This document shows, piece by piece, positions 22,096-31,221 of a stretch of DNA of 64,000 nt. The translations under genes and the position numbers were made by a program. This DNA is from Mesonia profundi (GTDB lineage: Bacteria > Bacteroidota > Bacteroidia > Flavobacteriales > Flavobacteriaceae). The stretch spans positions 1 to 64,000 of the forward strand of contig NZ_JAVHUL010000018.1 in the NCBI RefSeq assembly GCF_031085155.1, given 5' to 3'. The notes below the pieces were generated by a model, which was not told where the DNA came from, did not search any database, and worked only from the letters and a program-made list of their open reading frames with translations. How positions within the stretch are numbered: the stretch's first letter is position 1; every line of letters begins with the position of its first letter.

Positions 22096-22704
22096 TTAAA
22101 GTAAAATTTCTAATTCCTTTTCAGACTGAATGGGTTGTTTATGATACTCTAAGGTCCACCCCAAACTATTGGTTAAAATAAAGAGTTTTTGAAGCTCTGA
22201 CGCCAATCTATTTTCTGCATTCTGCATTACAGCAGACTTTTCTATTTTTTTTCTAATTTGCTTGGTCACCCTTTTCTTGATTTCATTATAATCATCAGCC
22301 TCAAATTGATTGAGGTAATCCTGGGAAACATCATAGAAGTCAAACTCGGGGTAAATATTTAATTCCGCTTCTGGGACTTGAGTAATTCTAAGCACTTTTT
22401 TATCGGACATAATTTCATATTGCAGTTGTGCCAAATCATAAGCTACCGTCGCTTTTGTGTTGACAGCCAAAATAGCTTTCTTTTTAGCAGTAAGCCCCAT
22501 AAACACATTTTGAGTGTTTTTATAGGTAAAAATCTGTGCATAAGAGCTTTCAATCACCACCAACTTACTCACATTCTTCACCTCCTTCTCGATAAGCGCA
22601 GAGGTTTGGGCCAATTCGGTTTTTTTATCTTTTCTATCTGTAAAATATTGATAAGCAAAAACCACTAAAACGGCAATGATGATTCCTATGATGAGTTTTT
22701 TCAT
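22096..22704 (-). CDS. DUF4230-family membrane-anchored protein
   Basis: A 202-residue protein with one N-terminal membrane helix (about 3-21), then a soluble domain with KNVSKLVVIESSYAQIFTYKN and AKATVAYDLAQ characteristic of DUF4230. The function of the family is unknown. It precedes the TetR gene in the same direction with an 11-base gap. The signal anchor suggests the domain is outside the inner membrane. Confidence 0.8.
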   Translation of the reverse strand: MKKLIIGIIIAVLVVFAYQYFTDRKDKKTELAQTSALIEKEVKNVSKLVVIESSYAQIFTYKNTQNVFMGLTAKKKAILAVNTKATVAYDLAQLQYEIMSDKKVLRITQVPEAELNIYPEFDFYDVSQDYLNQFEADDYNEIKKRVTKQIRKKIEKSAVMQNAENRLASELQKLFILTNSLGWTLEYHKQPIQSEKELEILL

Positions 22705-23008
22705 AGTTTAATTTTTGCTCTAAAGTACAACTTTTTAAAAGACTCACTGCTTTCCTATTTTCTTTCAGCGTCAAGCGGAAATATATACGTAACAAATCAA
22801 ATAACCATCTATACATGAAAACGAACCAGTTACAAAACACTTAGCACCACAGACACATTAGATCTTTAAAATCAAGCAACTATACCTTACTTTTGAATCG
22901 TCTGAGTTTTTAAAAAGAAATAAAACACAGTTGAATATTTTTAAAAAAACTCAGCAATAATTAAGAGTATCAGAAAATAATAAATCTTAAACCCAAATAA
23001 AATCAATT
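22705..23008. other. 304-bp divergent gap
   Basis: A+T-rich region between the divergent DUF4230 and lipoprotein genes; it must hold both promoters. I see no clear TAnnTTTG pair, RNA or repeat in it. Confidence 0.5.
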
Positions 23009-23416
23009 ATGAAAACTACACTAAAATTTGCCTCTTTACTTTTATTATCGCTATTTGTGAGTTGCTCTTCAGATGATGATAGCGGAGAACAAACACCGTC
23101 TGAACTTGATCAAATTCAAGGCGAGTGGATTAGAGTTGGAGGAAATAACCCTGCAAACAACGGAATGGTTATCAATGTGAATGACAATAGCGGAGTTGTA
23201 GTAACCCCTGCTCCAGCACAACCTACTGGATTTACAGAAGGAGAAGTAAAATGGAAAGAAATTGTTTTGCAAGACGGCACACACTATAGATACGAAGAAT
23301 TGGGAAGTAATGGAAGTTATTATCCTGCCTCGCTAAGATTTGGTGTTGATGACACGCTTAGAATATCTGTAGATGCGGCTCCAGGTGATGGATATATCCA
23401 AAAATGGGTACGCTAA
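23009..23416 (+). CDS. Small lipoprotein of unknown function
   Basis: A 135-residue protein with a lipoprotein signal (LLLSLFVSC, Cys19) followed by SSDDDSGEQ; an acidic stretch after the cysteine is the surface-export signal known in Bacteroidota lipoproteins. The remainder has a lipocalin-like small beta-domain flavour (LDQIQGEWIRVGG ... GEVKWKEIVLQDG) but no firm family match. It is monocistronic, ending at a good terminator. Confidence 0.8.
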   Translation: MKTTLKFASLLLLSLFVSCSSDDDSGEQTPSELDQIQGEWIRVGGNNPANNGMVINVNDNSGVVVTPAPAQPTGFTEGEVKWKEIVLQDGTHYRYEELGSNGSYYPASLRFGVDDTLRISVDAAPGDGYIQKWVR

Positions 23417-23435
23417 AAATATTTTGATTAGCCTT

Positions 23436-23475
23436 AAAAGAGCGATGAGAAATTTAGATTTTCATCGCTCTTTTT
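23436..23475 (+). terminator. Intrinsic terminator after the lipoprotein gene
   Basis: AAAAGAGCGATGA pairs with TCATCGCTCTTTT (13 bp) around a 13-base loop, followed by a T tract. Confidence 0.88.
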
Positions 23476-23574
23476 ACATCTAAAATCGAATTGTTTTATA
23501 AAAAGAGAGCTCCGTAACATGAGTTACCCATAGATTGAAATGTATACGTTTACTTTGTTAACAAATAACACGTT

Positions 23575-23883
23575 ATGGGAATCTTCAGTTTTTTATTCGG
23601 AAATAAAGCTAAAATGATAAAAGATTTTAAAGCTCGAGGAGCCGTAATTATAGATGTGCGAAGTAAAGGAGAATATGCTGGCGGAGCCATTCCTGGCTCT
23701 AAAAATATCCCCTTACCTCAAATTAATACGAAAGTAGAGGAAATCAAGAAAATGAATAAACCTGTTATTACCTGTTGCGCAAGCGGAATGCGTTCTAGCA
23801 GTGCCGTCGCAGTTTTAAAGAGTAAAGGAGTTGAGTGTATAAATGGCGGCGGATGGTTCAACTTGTCGCAAAAATTGAATTAA
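23575..23883 (+). CDS. Rhodanese-like domain protein
   Basis: A 102-residue single-domain rhodanese. The DVRSKGEYAGGAIPGSKNIP segment (27-46) and the active-site loop C68-ASGMR are complete, so sulfur transfer through a Cys68 persulfide is plausible. The short N-terminus (FSFLFGNK) is hydrophobic but too short for a membrane helix. It is convergent with the GSCFA gene, 13 bases away. Confidence 0.9.
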   Translation: MGIFSFLFGNKAKMIKDFKARGAVIIDVRSKGEYAGGAIPGSKNIPLPQINTKVEEIKKMNKPVITCCASGMRSSSAVAVLKSKGVECINGGGWFNLSQKLN

Positions 23884-23896
23884 TCCCGGCTAAATA

Positions 23897-24847
23897 TCAA
23901 GGAAACTGAATATGCGCGTATTGTATTCTTAATTCCGTTTTTTGTTGTTCTAACTTCGCCAAAAATTTTTGATGCGCTTCACTTTGAGGATGAAAGGCTT
24001 TGTGCTCCATATTCTTTTGAAGGCTTTCTACCTTTTTCATTACCGGCAAAGCAGAAGAATCTACCCAAGTATCTAGAAAATGCTGCCAAATATAGTCGAT
24101 GGCCAAAGCATTTGGATGAAGCATATCGCGTTCATAAAAACGATAATCTCGCAACTCGTCCATCATGATTTCATAGGAAGGAAAATAAGTGCTTTGCTTT
24201 ACGGAAGAAATACTTTGGTGCACTGCGGTGGTTAAAGTGGCTTTACTTTGCTGATTTTCTATGAACCCGTCTTTGATATGCCTAACAGGTGAAATCGTAA
24301 AAATACAATGTAATGACGGATTAATTTGCTGAAGAAGTTGCACTGTATTTTGAATACTTCCTTGAATCTGCTCCGTTGGAATTAATTTTTTATCGAAATC
24401 TCTTTGCGGGATTTTATGACAATTCGCTACAAAACTTCCCGTTTGTTTAAATTGATACACCCAAGACGTGCCGTAGGTGAAAATTACGTGAGTAGCTTCC
24501 TCCAACCACTGAAGCGTTTGCTTTAAAGAATCATTCAATTGCTGAAGAAGCTGATTCTTATCAGATGAACTCAATCTGGAATGTGCATCCAAGCAATGCC
24601 ATTGCTCGTTATGAAAAATTAAATCTTCTTCTGTGTAAACATATTGATGTACCGTTCTCTCGATCAGGTTTTCGATGGCAAAAGGATGAAAAAGAATCCC
24701 AAACGGATTTTGCAGCTGCTGAAATTTATAATAAGAAAGTTTCTCCCCTATATTTTCAGAAAAACAAGACCCCAACAATACCAACTTAGCGTCGTAGCCT
24801 ATTTTAGGCTCTTGCTTAGGAATGTTAATTTGGGTTTGTAATTTCAT
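23897..24847 (-). CDS. GSCFA-domain protein (SGNH-hydrolase-like)
   Basis: A 316-residue protein with the name-giving motif in LGSCFSENIGEKL (30-42), followed by NPFGILFHP and later SPVRHIKDG, DELRDYRFYERDMLHPN: the block order of an SGNH/GDSL-like esterase. GSCFA proteins are common in Bacteroidota and their substrate is not known. The gene lies downstream of alaS in the same direction after a 112-base gap filled with direct repeats. Confidence 0.9.
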   Translation of the reverse strand: MKLQTQINIPKQEPKIGYDAKLVLLGSCFSENIGEKLSYYKFQQLQNPFGILFHPFAIENLIERTVHQYVYTEEDLIFHNEQWHCLDAHSRLSSSDKNQLLQQLNDSLKQTLQWLEEATHVIFTYGTSWVYQFKQTGSFVANCHKIPQRDFDKKLIPTEQIQGSIQNTVQLLQQINPSLHCIFTISPVRHIKDGFIENQQSKATLTTAVHQSISSVKQSTYFPSYEIMMDELRDYRFYERDMLHPNALAIDYIWQHFLDTWVDSSALPVMKKVESLQKNMEHKAFHPQSEAHQKFLAKLEQQKTELRIQYAHIQFP

Positions 24848-24880
24848 CTTTTTTATAAATTGAAATCGAAATTATCTGAT

Positions 24881-24961
24881 CAACACATTTTCAAACTGAC
24901 ATCTCAACACATCTTCAAATTGGTACATTTTCAAATTGACACATCAACACATCTTCAAATT
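24881..24961. repeat. Direct repeats between alaS and the GSCFA gene
   Basis: TCAACACATCTTCAAATT occurs exactly twice (24904-24921 and 24944-24961), with a diverged third copy (24881-24902, CAACACATTTTCAAACTGAC) and a half copy (24926-24939). The last copy runs into the alaS stop codon. Wordy repeats like this are typical of Flavobacteriia intergenic DNA. Confidence 0.85.
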
Positions 24962-27584
24962 AAAGTATATAGATTTTACTTTCCGCTAAGGCTTTTTCAA
25001 TTCCGTTTGGATCCTTACCTCCTGCCGTAGCAAAGAACGCTTGGCCTCCACCGCCACCTTGAATGTATTTCCCTAACTCCCGAATCATTTGTCCGGCATT
25101 TAAAGATTTTTCTTCGGCTAATTTTTTATCGATGTAAATAGAAAGTAAGGCTTTCCCGTTTTGCTTAGAGCCTAACACCATAAACAAACTCTCTACTTCA
25201 CCTCCCAACTGAAAAGATAAATCTTTCATCGCTCCTGCATCCAAGTCTACCTCTTTTGCCAAAAACTGAACGCCGTTTACTTCCGTTAAGGCAGCTTTTA
25301 AATCTCCTTTTACATTTCCAGCTTTCTCTTTCTTAAGCTGTTCTATTTCTTTCTTTAACTGCGAATTTTCATCTTGTAAATCTCCAACCACTTTAAGCGG
25401 ATTTTTAGTGTTCTTCACCAAGGTTTTTAGGTCATTAAAATGCTCACTTTGCTGAGTTAAAAAATCTTTAGCCGCATCGCCTGTAATGGCTTCAATACGT
25501 CTTACTCCAGAGGCTACAGCTCCTTCCGAAAGGATTTTAAAATGCCAAATATCACTGGTGTTACTTACGTGCGTACCGCCACAAAGCTCTATAGATTCTC
25601 CGTAGCTAACAATTCGCACGGTATCGCCATATTTCTCGCCAAACAACCCAATAGCGCCTTGTTCTAAAGCCTTATCGTAAGCGATATTACGTTGTTCTTC
25701 TAAAGGTAGTTGCTGTCGAATACGCGCATTGACAAAATTTTCTATTTGCTTTAATTCTTCCGAAGAAACTTTACTGAAATGAGAAAAGTCAAAACGTAAG
25801 TAACCGCTATGCACCATAGAACCTTTTTGCTCTACGTGTTCGCCTAAAACATTGCGCAAAGCTTGATGTAATAAATGTGTTCCCGTGTGATTGGCAGCAG
25901 CACGCTTACGTTGCTTTTCATCTACCGCAGCTTTAAAATTACCTTTTAGATCTTCGGGTAAAGTCTTAGTGATATGTATAATTAAATTGTTTTCTTTTTT
26001 GGTATCTACAATATAGGTAACGTTTCCATTGGCCGCTTCTAAATACCCCTTATCGCCTACTTGTCCTCCGCCTTCTGGATAGAAAGGCGTTAGATTGAAC
26101 ACCAATTGATACAATTCGCCCTCTTTGGTACTCTCTACTTTTCTATATTTCGCAATTTTCACATTAGCCTCAAGGTGATCGTAGCCAATAAATTCTTCCA
26201 CGTCATCTTCAAATAAGATTTGCCAATCTTCTGCTTTCGTTTGTGCCGCAGAACGCGAACGTTCTTTTTGTTTTTGCAATTCGGTTTCAAAAGTAGCCTG
26301 ATCTAAAGTGTATCCTTTTTCTTCTAAGATCAAGGCTGTTAAATCGATAGGAAAACCAAAAGTATCATAAAGCTCAAAGGCTTTTTTACCAGAAACCTCT
26401 TTCCCTTTGGTAGAATCAATAATACTATCTAACAACACCAAACCTTGATCTAAAGTTCTTAAGAATGAATTTTCTTCTTCCTTAATTACATTTTCACAAA
26501 GGTTTTTTTGCTTTTTAAGCTCTGGGAATTGTTTCCCCATTTGTTTGCTTAACGTCTCCACCAATTTGTAAATAAAAGGCTCTTTGGTATTTAAGAATGT
26601 AAATCCGTAACGAATGGCACGACGCAAAATACGTCGAATCACATACCCAGCTCCATTATTGCTTGGTAACTGCCCGTCGGCTATCGCAAAAGAAACCGCT
26701 CTTACGTGATCTGCAATTACGCGAATGGCGATATCTGTTTCTTCTCCCGAAGCTTCGGGATTCCCATAGGTAGAATTCGTAATCGCTTGTATTTCTCTAA
26801 TAAGCGGTGTAAAAACATCGGTATCATAATTAGACTTCACATCTTGCATGACCATCGCCAAACGTTCAAAGCCCATTCCTGTATCGATATGCTTATTGGG
26901 AAGCTCCACCAATTTTCCCGTGGCCATTCGGTTGTACTGTATAAAAACCAAATTCCAAATCTCCACCACGTGACGATGATCCTGGTTCACTAAATCTTTT
27001 CCAGGGATCTTTGCTTTTTCTTCTTCAGAACGAATATCAATATGAATTTCAGAAGCAGGTCCGCAAGGTCCTTGATCTCCCATCTCCCAAAAGTTATCTT
27101 TTTTATCACCTAATAGAATACGTTCTTCAGGAACAATAGCTTTCCATAAATCAAAAGCCTCTTGATCTAAACCTAAGCCATCTTCTTTGTCTCCCTCAAA
27201 AACGGTTACATATAAATTTTCTGGGGTAATTTGAAACTCTTCCGTTAGCAACTCCCAAGCCCATTCTATGGCTTCTTTCTTAAAATAATCTCCAAAACTC
27301 CAGTTTCCAAGCATCTCAAACATGGTATGGTGATAAGTATCTTTTCCTACCTCTTCCAAGTCATTGTGTTTTCCGCTTACGCGTAAACATTTTTGCGTAT
27401 CGGTGGCACGAGAGTTTTTAGGGGTAGCATTTCCTAAAAAATATTCTTTAAACTGATTCATTCCTGCATTGGTAAACATAAGACTAGGGTCATCTTTAAT
27501 GACCATAGGCGCAGAAGGAACAATTTCGTGTTTTTTAGATTCAAAAAAAGCTAAAAATTTAGAACGGATTTCTTGTGATTTCAT
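24960..27584 (-). CDS. alaS: Alanyl-tRNA synthetase
   Basis: An 874-residue class II synthetase, full length. The catalytic core has [16 protein letters not shown] and the [13 protein letters not shown] segment; the editing domain has HTGTHLLH and CGGTHV zinc motifs; the C-terminal domain ends with [17 protein letters not shown]. It charges tRNA-Ala and clears mischarged serine/glycine. It is divergent from the M23 peptidase gene. No anomalies seen. Confidence 0.97.
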   Translation of the reverse strand: MKSQEIRSKFLAFFESKKHEIVPSAPMVIKDDPSLMFTNAGMNQFKEYFLGNATPKNSRATDTQKCLRVSGKHNDLEEVGKDTYHHTMFEMLGNWSFGDYFKKEAIEWAWELLTEEFQITPENLYVTVFEGDKEDGLGLDQEAFDLWKAIVPEERILLGDKKDNFWEMGDQGPCGPASEIHIDIRSEEEKAKIPGKDLVNQDHRHVVEIWNLVFIQYNRMATGKLVELPNKHIDTGMGFERLAMVMQDVKSNYDTDVFTPLIREIQAITNSTYGNPEASGEETDIAIRVIADHVRAVSFAIADGQLPSNNGAGYVIRRILRRAIRYGFTFLNTKEPFIYKLVETLSKQMGKQFPELKKQKNLCENVIKEEENSFLRTLDQGLVLLDSIIDSTKGKEVSGKKAFELYDTFGFPIDLTALILEEKGYTLDQATFETELQKQKERSRSAAQTKAEDWQILFEDDVEEFIGYDHLEANVKIAKYRKVESTKEGELYQLVFNLTPFYPEGGGQVGDKGYLEAANGNVTYIVDTKKENNLIIHITKTLPEDLKGNFKAAVDEKQRKRAAANHTGTHLLHQALRNVLGEHVEQKGSMVHSGYLRFDFSHFSKVSSEELKQIENFVNARIRQQLPLEEQRNIAYDKALEQGAIGLFGEKYGDTVRIVSYGESIELCGGTHVSNTSDIWHFKILSEGAVASGVRRIEAITGDAAKDFLTQQSEHFNDLKTLVKNTKNPLKVVGDLQDENSQLKKEIEQLKKEKAGNVKGDLKAALTEVNGVQFLAKEVDLDAGAMKDLSFQLGGEVESLFMVLGSKQNGKALLSIYIDKKLAEEKSLNAGQMIRELGKYIQGGGGGQAFFATAGGKDPNGIEKALAESKIYIL

Positions 27585-27638
27585 ATACTTACCTTAATGG
27601 GATAAACGTTATAATTATGTTACTAGTGAAACAATTTC

Positions 27639-27646
27639 TATATTTG
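27639..27646 (+). promoter_or_regulatory. Candidate -7 element upstream of the M23 peptidase operon
   Basis: TATATTTG matches TAnnTTTG exactly, 59 bases before the M23 peptidase ATG. The -33 box is weak, so confidence is limited. Confidence 0.4.
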
Positions 27647-27705
27647 TTCGTCTTTCTAAGCATAACACTTAGTTGCAAGTCGCAAAAATAGTATAATTTA
27701 AAAGA

Positions 27706-28680
27706 ATGTCGAAAGTTAAATATTATTACGATAGCGAAAGTCTTTCTTATAGAAAAATAGAAAGAAAAAAAGGGCGCCGTTTAGGCTTTATAGCGCTTGC
27801 TATTGCTGGGAGTTTTCTTTCTGGTTTTTTATTATTGTTGGTGTACCTCAACCTACCACAAATAGAAACGCCTAAAGAAAAAGAATTAAAAAGGGAACTT
27901 AACTACATGGGCTTGCAATACAAGATATTGAATAAAAAGATGGGACAAGCGCAGAAAGTCTTGGCTGAAGTTGAGAATAGAGATAACAATATTTATAGGG
28001 TTTATTTTGAAGCAAATCCCATTCCTGAAGAGCAGCGAAAAGCTGGTTTTGGAGGAATTAACCGCTATAAAAACCTAGAAGGCTACGACAACTCTCAACT
28101 GGTTATCGAGACAAAGAAGAAGATGGATATCTTAAAAAAGCAGATTGTGGTTCAGTCTAAATCACTCGATGAAATTGCGCTGTTAGCAGAAAAGAAAGAA
28201 AAATTATTAACCGCGATTCCTGCGATTCAACCTGTAAAAAACGAAAACCTTACCCGAATGGCTTCTGGTTACGGGATGCGTATGCACCCCATTTTAAAAT
28301 ACCGAAAAAAGCACAACGGCATGGATTTTACCGCAAAAACAGGAACTAAAGTTTACGCTACGGGAGATGCCGTGGTGAAAAAAGCTTCTAGAACTACTGG
28401 TTATGGAAACTTGGTGGTGTTGGATCATGGCTTTGGTTACGAAACTTATTATGCGCACTTAAGTAAATACAAAGTTAGAAAAGGACAAAAAGTAAGTCGG
28501 GGAGAAGTGATTGCAGAAGTGGGGAGTACCGGTCTTTCTACTGCACCTCACCTACATTATGAAGTGCATAAGAATGGAAATGTAATTAACCCCATTAACT
28601 TTTATCACGGAGATCTAACCGCTGAGGAGTACGACATTATGCTTAACCAGTCCAATTTGGAAAACCAATCGCTAGATTAA
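27706..28680 (+). CDS. M23-family metallopeptidase (cell-wall endopeptidase)
   Basis: A 324-residue inner-membrane-anchored protein: short cytosolic basic start, one membrane helix (about 27-49), coiled-coil region (about 55-165), and a LytM/M23 domain with zinc ligands H203 and D207 (HNGMD) and H282-L-H284. It probably cleaves peptidoglycan cross-bridges or, as in EnvC-like proteins, controls other hydrolases; the complete ligand set favours real activity. Its stop overlaps the next start (TAATG), so it is translationally coupled to the MerR regulator gene. Confidence 0.92.
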   Translation: MSKVKYYYDSESLSYRKIERKKGRRLGFIALAIAGSFLSGFLLLLVYLNLPQIETPKEKELKRELNYMGLQYKILNKKMGQAQKVLAEVENRDNNIYRVYFEANPIPEEQRKAGFGGINRYKNLEGYDNSQLVIETKKKMDILKKQIVVQSKSLDEIALLAEKKEKLLTAIPAIQPVKNENLTRMASGYGMRMHPILKYRKKHNGMDFTAKTGTKVYATGDAVVKKASRTTGYGNLVVLDHGFGYETYYAHLSKYKVRKGQKVSRGEVIAEVGSTGLSTAPHLHYEVHKNGNVINPINFYHGDLTAEEYDIMLNQSNLENQSLD

Positions 28681-29009
28681 TGAAAGTCAATTTACCAGAA
28701 AAATTGTATTACAGCATTGGGGAGGTGGCCAAAGCTTTTAAGGTGAACGCTTCGCTTATCCGCTTTTGGGAAAAGGAATTTGATGCCATTCAACCTAAGA
28801 AAAACGCCAAAGGAAACCGTAAATTTACTCCGCAAGACATTAAAAATCTAGAGTTTATTTATCATTTGGTAAAAGAACGAGGTTTTACGCTAGAAGGAGC
28901 CAAAATCCACCTGAAAGAAGAAGGCAAAAAAACACTACATAACTACGAGATTATTCGTAAATTAGAAACCATTAAATCAGAATTAACCAAAATCAAAAAT
29001 CACATCTAA
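28680..29009 (+). CDS. MerR-family transcriptional regulator
   Basis: A 109-residue protein with a MerR winged helix (YSIGEVAKAFKVNASLIRFWEKEF, about 11-34; landmark SLIRFWE) and the second wing NRKFTPQDIKNLEFIYHL, then a short helix. There is no effector domain or cysteine set, so it is of the small MerR/HTH type found in Bacteroidota beside M23 peptidase and lemA genes. The target is unknown. Start overlaps the M23 gene stop by one base. Confidence 0.88.
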   Translation: MKVNLPEKLYYSIGEVAKAFKVNASLIRFWEKEFDAIQPKKNAKGNRKFTPQDIKNLEFIYHLVKERGFTLEGAKIHLKEEGKKTLHNYEIIRKLETIKSELTKIKNHI

Positions 29010-29021
29010 CACACCTTACTT

Positions 29022-29618
29022 ATGAAAAAGTGGCTTATTCCATTAATTATTATTGTAGTCCTTGGTTTTATTGCTGTTAGTGTTTTTGGCGGAATAAATA
29101 ACACCGCCGTAGAACATGAAGAAAACGCAAAAACTGCCTGGGCAAATGTAGAGGGAGCATACCAACGTCGTTCAGATTTAATTCCTAATCTAGTAAGCAC
29201 CGTAAAAGGAGCAGCAGATTTTGAACAAGAAACGCTTACAGCTGTTATTGAAGCTAGAGCAAAAGCAACTTCTGTTAATGTAAATGCCGACAATCTAGAT
29301 GCGGCATCTATTGAAAAGTTTAAAGAAGCTCAAGGCGGATTAAGCTCTGCCCTATCTCGCCTATTAGTAAGTGTAGAACGTTATCCCGAACTAAAAGCAA
29401 CAGAGAACTTTAAACAATTGCAATCCCAATTAGAAGGCACAGAAAACCGAATTAATGTAGAAAGAAACCGTTACAATGAAGCGGTTAGAAATTACAACAC
29501 CTACATTAGAAAGTTCCCTAACAATATGGTGGTGGGTATGTTTGGTTTTGAAAGAATGACTCCTTTCTCTGCCGATGAGGGATCAGAAAAAGCTCCTGAC
29601 GTAGATTTTAAAAACTAG
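29022..29618 (+). CDS. lemA: LemA family protein
   Basis: A 198-residue protein with an N-terminal membrane helix (about 4-24) and the LemA helical domain: NNTAVEHEENAKTAWANVEGAYQRRSDLIPNLV (27-59; landmark RRSDLIPNLV), LARL-type LSALSRLLVSVERYPELKA, and the end FNNMV-like FPNNMVVGMFGF. LemA proteins occur with TPM-domain proteins; the role is poorly defined. It forms a tight operon with the two following TPM genes (4-base gap). Confidence 0.94.
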   Translation: MKKWLIPLIIIVVLGFIAVSVFGGINNTAVEHEENAKTAWANVEGAYQRRSDLIPNLVSTVKGAADFEQETLTAVIEARAKATSVNVNADNLDAASIEKFKEAQGGLSSALSRLLVSVERYPELKATENFKQLQSQLEGTENRINVERNRYNEAVRNYNTYIRKFPNNMVVGMFGFERMTPFSADEGSEKAPDVDFKN

Positions 29619-29622
29619 ACGT

Positions 29623-30054
29623 ATGTCCATCAACCTGATTACTCCCGAAGACGAAAAAGAAATCGTTTCGGCCATACAAGAAGCCGAGAAAAACACCTCT
29701 GGAGAGATACGGGTGCATATAGAGAAAGAATGTAAAGAAGACGTTTTTAGCCGAGCTAAAAACGTCTTTGAATATTTAAAGATGCACGAAACCGAGTTAA
29801 AAAACGGTGTACTTTTTTACGTTTCTACTATAGATCGTCGATTTTATATTCTTGGCGATCAAGGAATCAATAAAGTTGTCACAGACGATTTTTGGGAAAG
29901 CACCAAAGAGGTTGTAATTGCTCACTTTAAAAAAGAGCAATTCAAACAAGGTTTGGTAGAGGGTATTTTAAAAGCAGGAGAACAGCTAAAGAAGTTTTTT
30001 CCTTACGCAACAGACGATATCAACGAATTGTCTGATGAAATTTCAAGAGGTTAA
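29623..30054 (+). CDS. TPM-domain protein without signal peptide
   Basis: A 143-residue protein that is a TPM (DUF477) domain from end to end: ISEAEK-type start EKEIVSAIQEAEKNTSGEIRVHIE, then GVLFYVSTIDRRFYILGDQGIN. No signal peptide or membrane helix is evident, in contrast to the next gene. TPM domains bind divalent metals and are linked to membrane protein turnover or phosphatase activity. Its stop overlaps the next start (TAATG). Confidence 0.9.
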   Translation: MSINLITPEDEKEIVSAIQEAEKNTSGEIRVHIEKECKEDVFSRAKNVFEYLKMHETELKNGVLFYVSTIDRRFYILGDQGINKVVTDDFWESTKEVVIAHFKKEQFKQGLVEGILKAGEQLKKFFPYATDDINELSDEISRG

Positions 30055-30878
30055 TGATACAATTCAAAAAACAGAAATCACTAGTCTATTTCACGCTCCT
30101 TTTTTTAGGGTTTTTTCTTTGTTACACTTCCGCGGAAGCGCAATTAAATATCCCTGCAAAACCCAAAGAGCAAACCAGTGTCTATGACGGAGCAAATGTG
30201 CTCAATGCCGCAGAAAAAAGCAGGCTTGAGCAAAAATTGATTCGCTATGCGGATACGACTTCTACACAGATTGTGGTGGCTACCATCAAAGATCTTAACG
30301 GAGAATATATTGGGACTTATGCCGCCGAATGGGCACACGCATGGGGAATTGGACAAAGCGATAAAGACAACGGGTTGCTGATTCTCCTTTCTGAAAAAGA
30401 TCGAAAAATTTGGATCACCACAGGTTACGGACTAGAATCTTACCTCACCGATTTTAAAAGCAAAGAAATTATAGATCGTATCATTACGCCAGAGTTTAAA
30501 CGCGGCGATTACTACGCTGGTTTGGATAAAGGTACCACGGCGGTTTTTCAGGTTTTAAGCGGCACCTATAAGGGCGCCCCAAAACGAAAATCCTCTGGAG
30601 AAGGCGGTTCTGTTCCCTACTTATTTATAGCGTTTATCGTTTTTACCATCATCATTTCCCTTGTAAAAAACAATAAAGGAGGCGGTAAAAATGGCGGAAG
30701 ACGTAGTGGCGCTAGTAGCCTTCTAGATGTACTTATTTTAGGCAGTATGGGACGTGGCTTTGGTGGCGGTTCTTCAGGCGGCTTTGGCGGTGGCGGAGGA
30801 TTTGGCGGCGGAGGCGGCTTCAGTGGAGGTTTCGGCGGCGGCGGATTTGGCGGCGGTGGCGCTGGCGGAAGCTGGTAA
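30054..30878 (+). CDS. TPM-domain protein with membrane helix and glycine-rich tail (YgcG-like)
   Basis: A 274-residue protein with a signal peptide (to about residue 30, cleavage after SAEA), a TPM domain (about 34-175: VYDGANVLNAAEKSRLEQKL, TTGYGLESYLTD), a membrane helix (188-202) and a glycine-rich tail (about 226-274) of GGFGGG-type repeats. The family acts at the inner membrane facing the periplasm. The signal-peptide end is encoded by the palindrome CTTCCGCGGAAGCG (30127-30140), a dispersed motif in this window. Confidence 0.9.
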   Translation: MIQFKKQKSLVYFTLLFLGFFLCYTSAEAQLNIPAKPKEQTSVYDGANVLNAAEKSRLEQKLIRYADTTSTQIVVATIKDLNGEYIGTYAAEWAHAWGIGQSDKDNGLLILLSEKDRKIWITTGYGLESYLTDFKSKEIIDRIITPEFKRGDYYAGLDKGTTAVFQVLSGTYKGAPKRKSSGEGGSVPYLFIAFIVFTIIISLVKNNKGGGKNGGRRSGASSLLDVLILGSMGRGFGGGSSGGFGGGGGFGGGGGFSGGFGGGGFGGGGAGGSW

Positions 30879-31221
30879 AGATGAGACGTGAGAATGTTAG
30901 ATGTGAGATGATAGCGTCTAGATTTAAAATTATTGATTTTCGATAAAGAGACAAGAACCAAGACTTGATTGTAACTAAACGATAAACAGCAATTATTTCC
31001 ATTATAATTATCCTCTCACTATTAATAAAATCAGTAAAAAAAAGCGATGTCTCTATTTAAAATATTTTGAGACTTCATAGATCCAAAGAGCTCATTCACT
31101 TTACGCCATTTTTAACCGAACACTAATAAAAATAAAAAGGCCCAATTCTAAAATAGAATTGGGCCTTTTTATTTTTATTAAAGAGCCTTTAGAAATTAAA
31201 CTCTCTATGAGAGCAAGAAGA
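30879..31221. other. 343-bp convergent gap with repeat words and a terminator
   Basis: No gene seen. It holds simple wordy repeats (30880-30892 GATGAGACGTGAG is the inverse of 3331-3343; 30938-30965 matches the window start) and a strong bidirectional terminator at 31125-31179. Confidence 0.6.
31125..31179. terminator. Bidirectional intrinsic terminator (26-bp perfect stem)
   Basis: Arms 31125-31150 and 31154-31179 are perfect complements around a 3-base loop; GGCCCAATTCTA/TAGAATTGGGCC is the GC core with A/T tracts on both outer ends. It serves the converging TPM gene and outer-membrane barrel gene. Confidence 0.93.

Noticed and set aside
22634-22840. 68-residue minus-strand frame overlapping the start of the DUF4230 gene
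   Set aside because: Out of frame with DUF4230 and its downstream part is a shadow of the membrane helix; no support as a separate gene.
24881-24961. CRISPR array
   Set aside because: Only two exact copies, irregular spacing, no cas genes, and the unit matches simple intergenic repeats.
29006-29293. 95-residue minus-strand frame opposite lemA
   Set aside because: Antisense shadow of lemA.
30617-30961. Proline-rich minus-strand frame opposite the glycine-rich tail of the TPM gene
   Set aside because: The proline repeats are the complement of GGC/GGN codons of the real gene.
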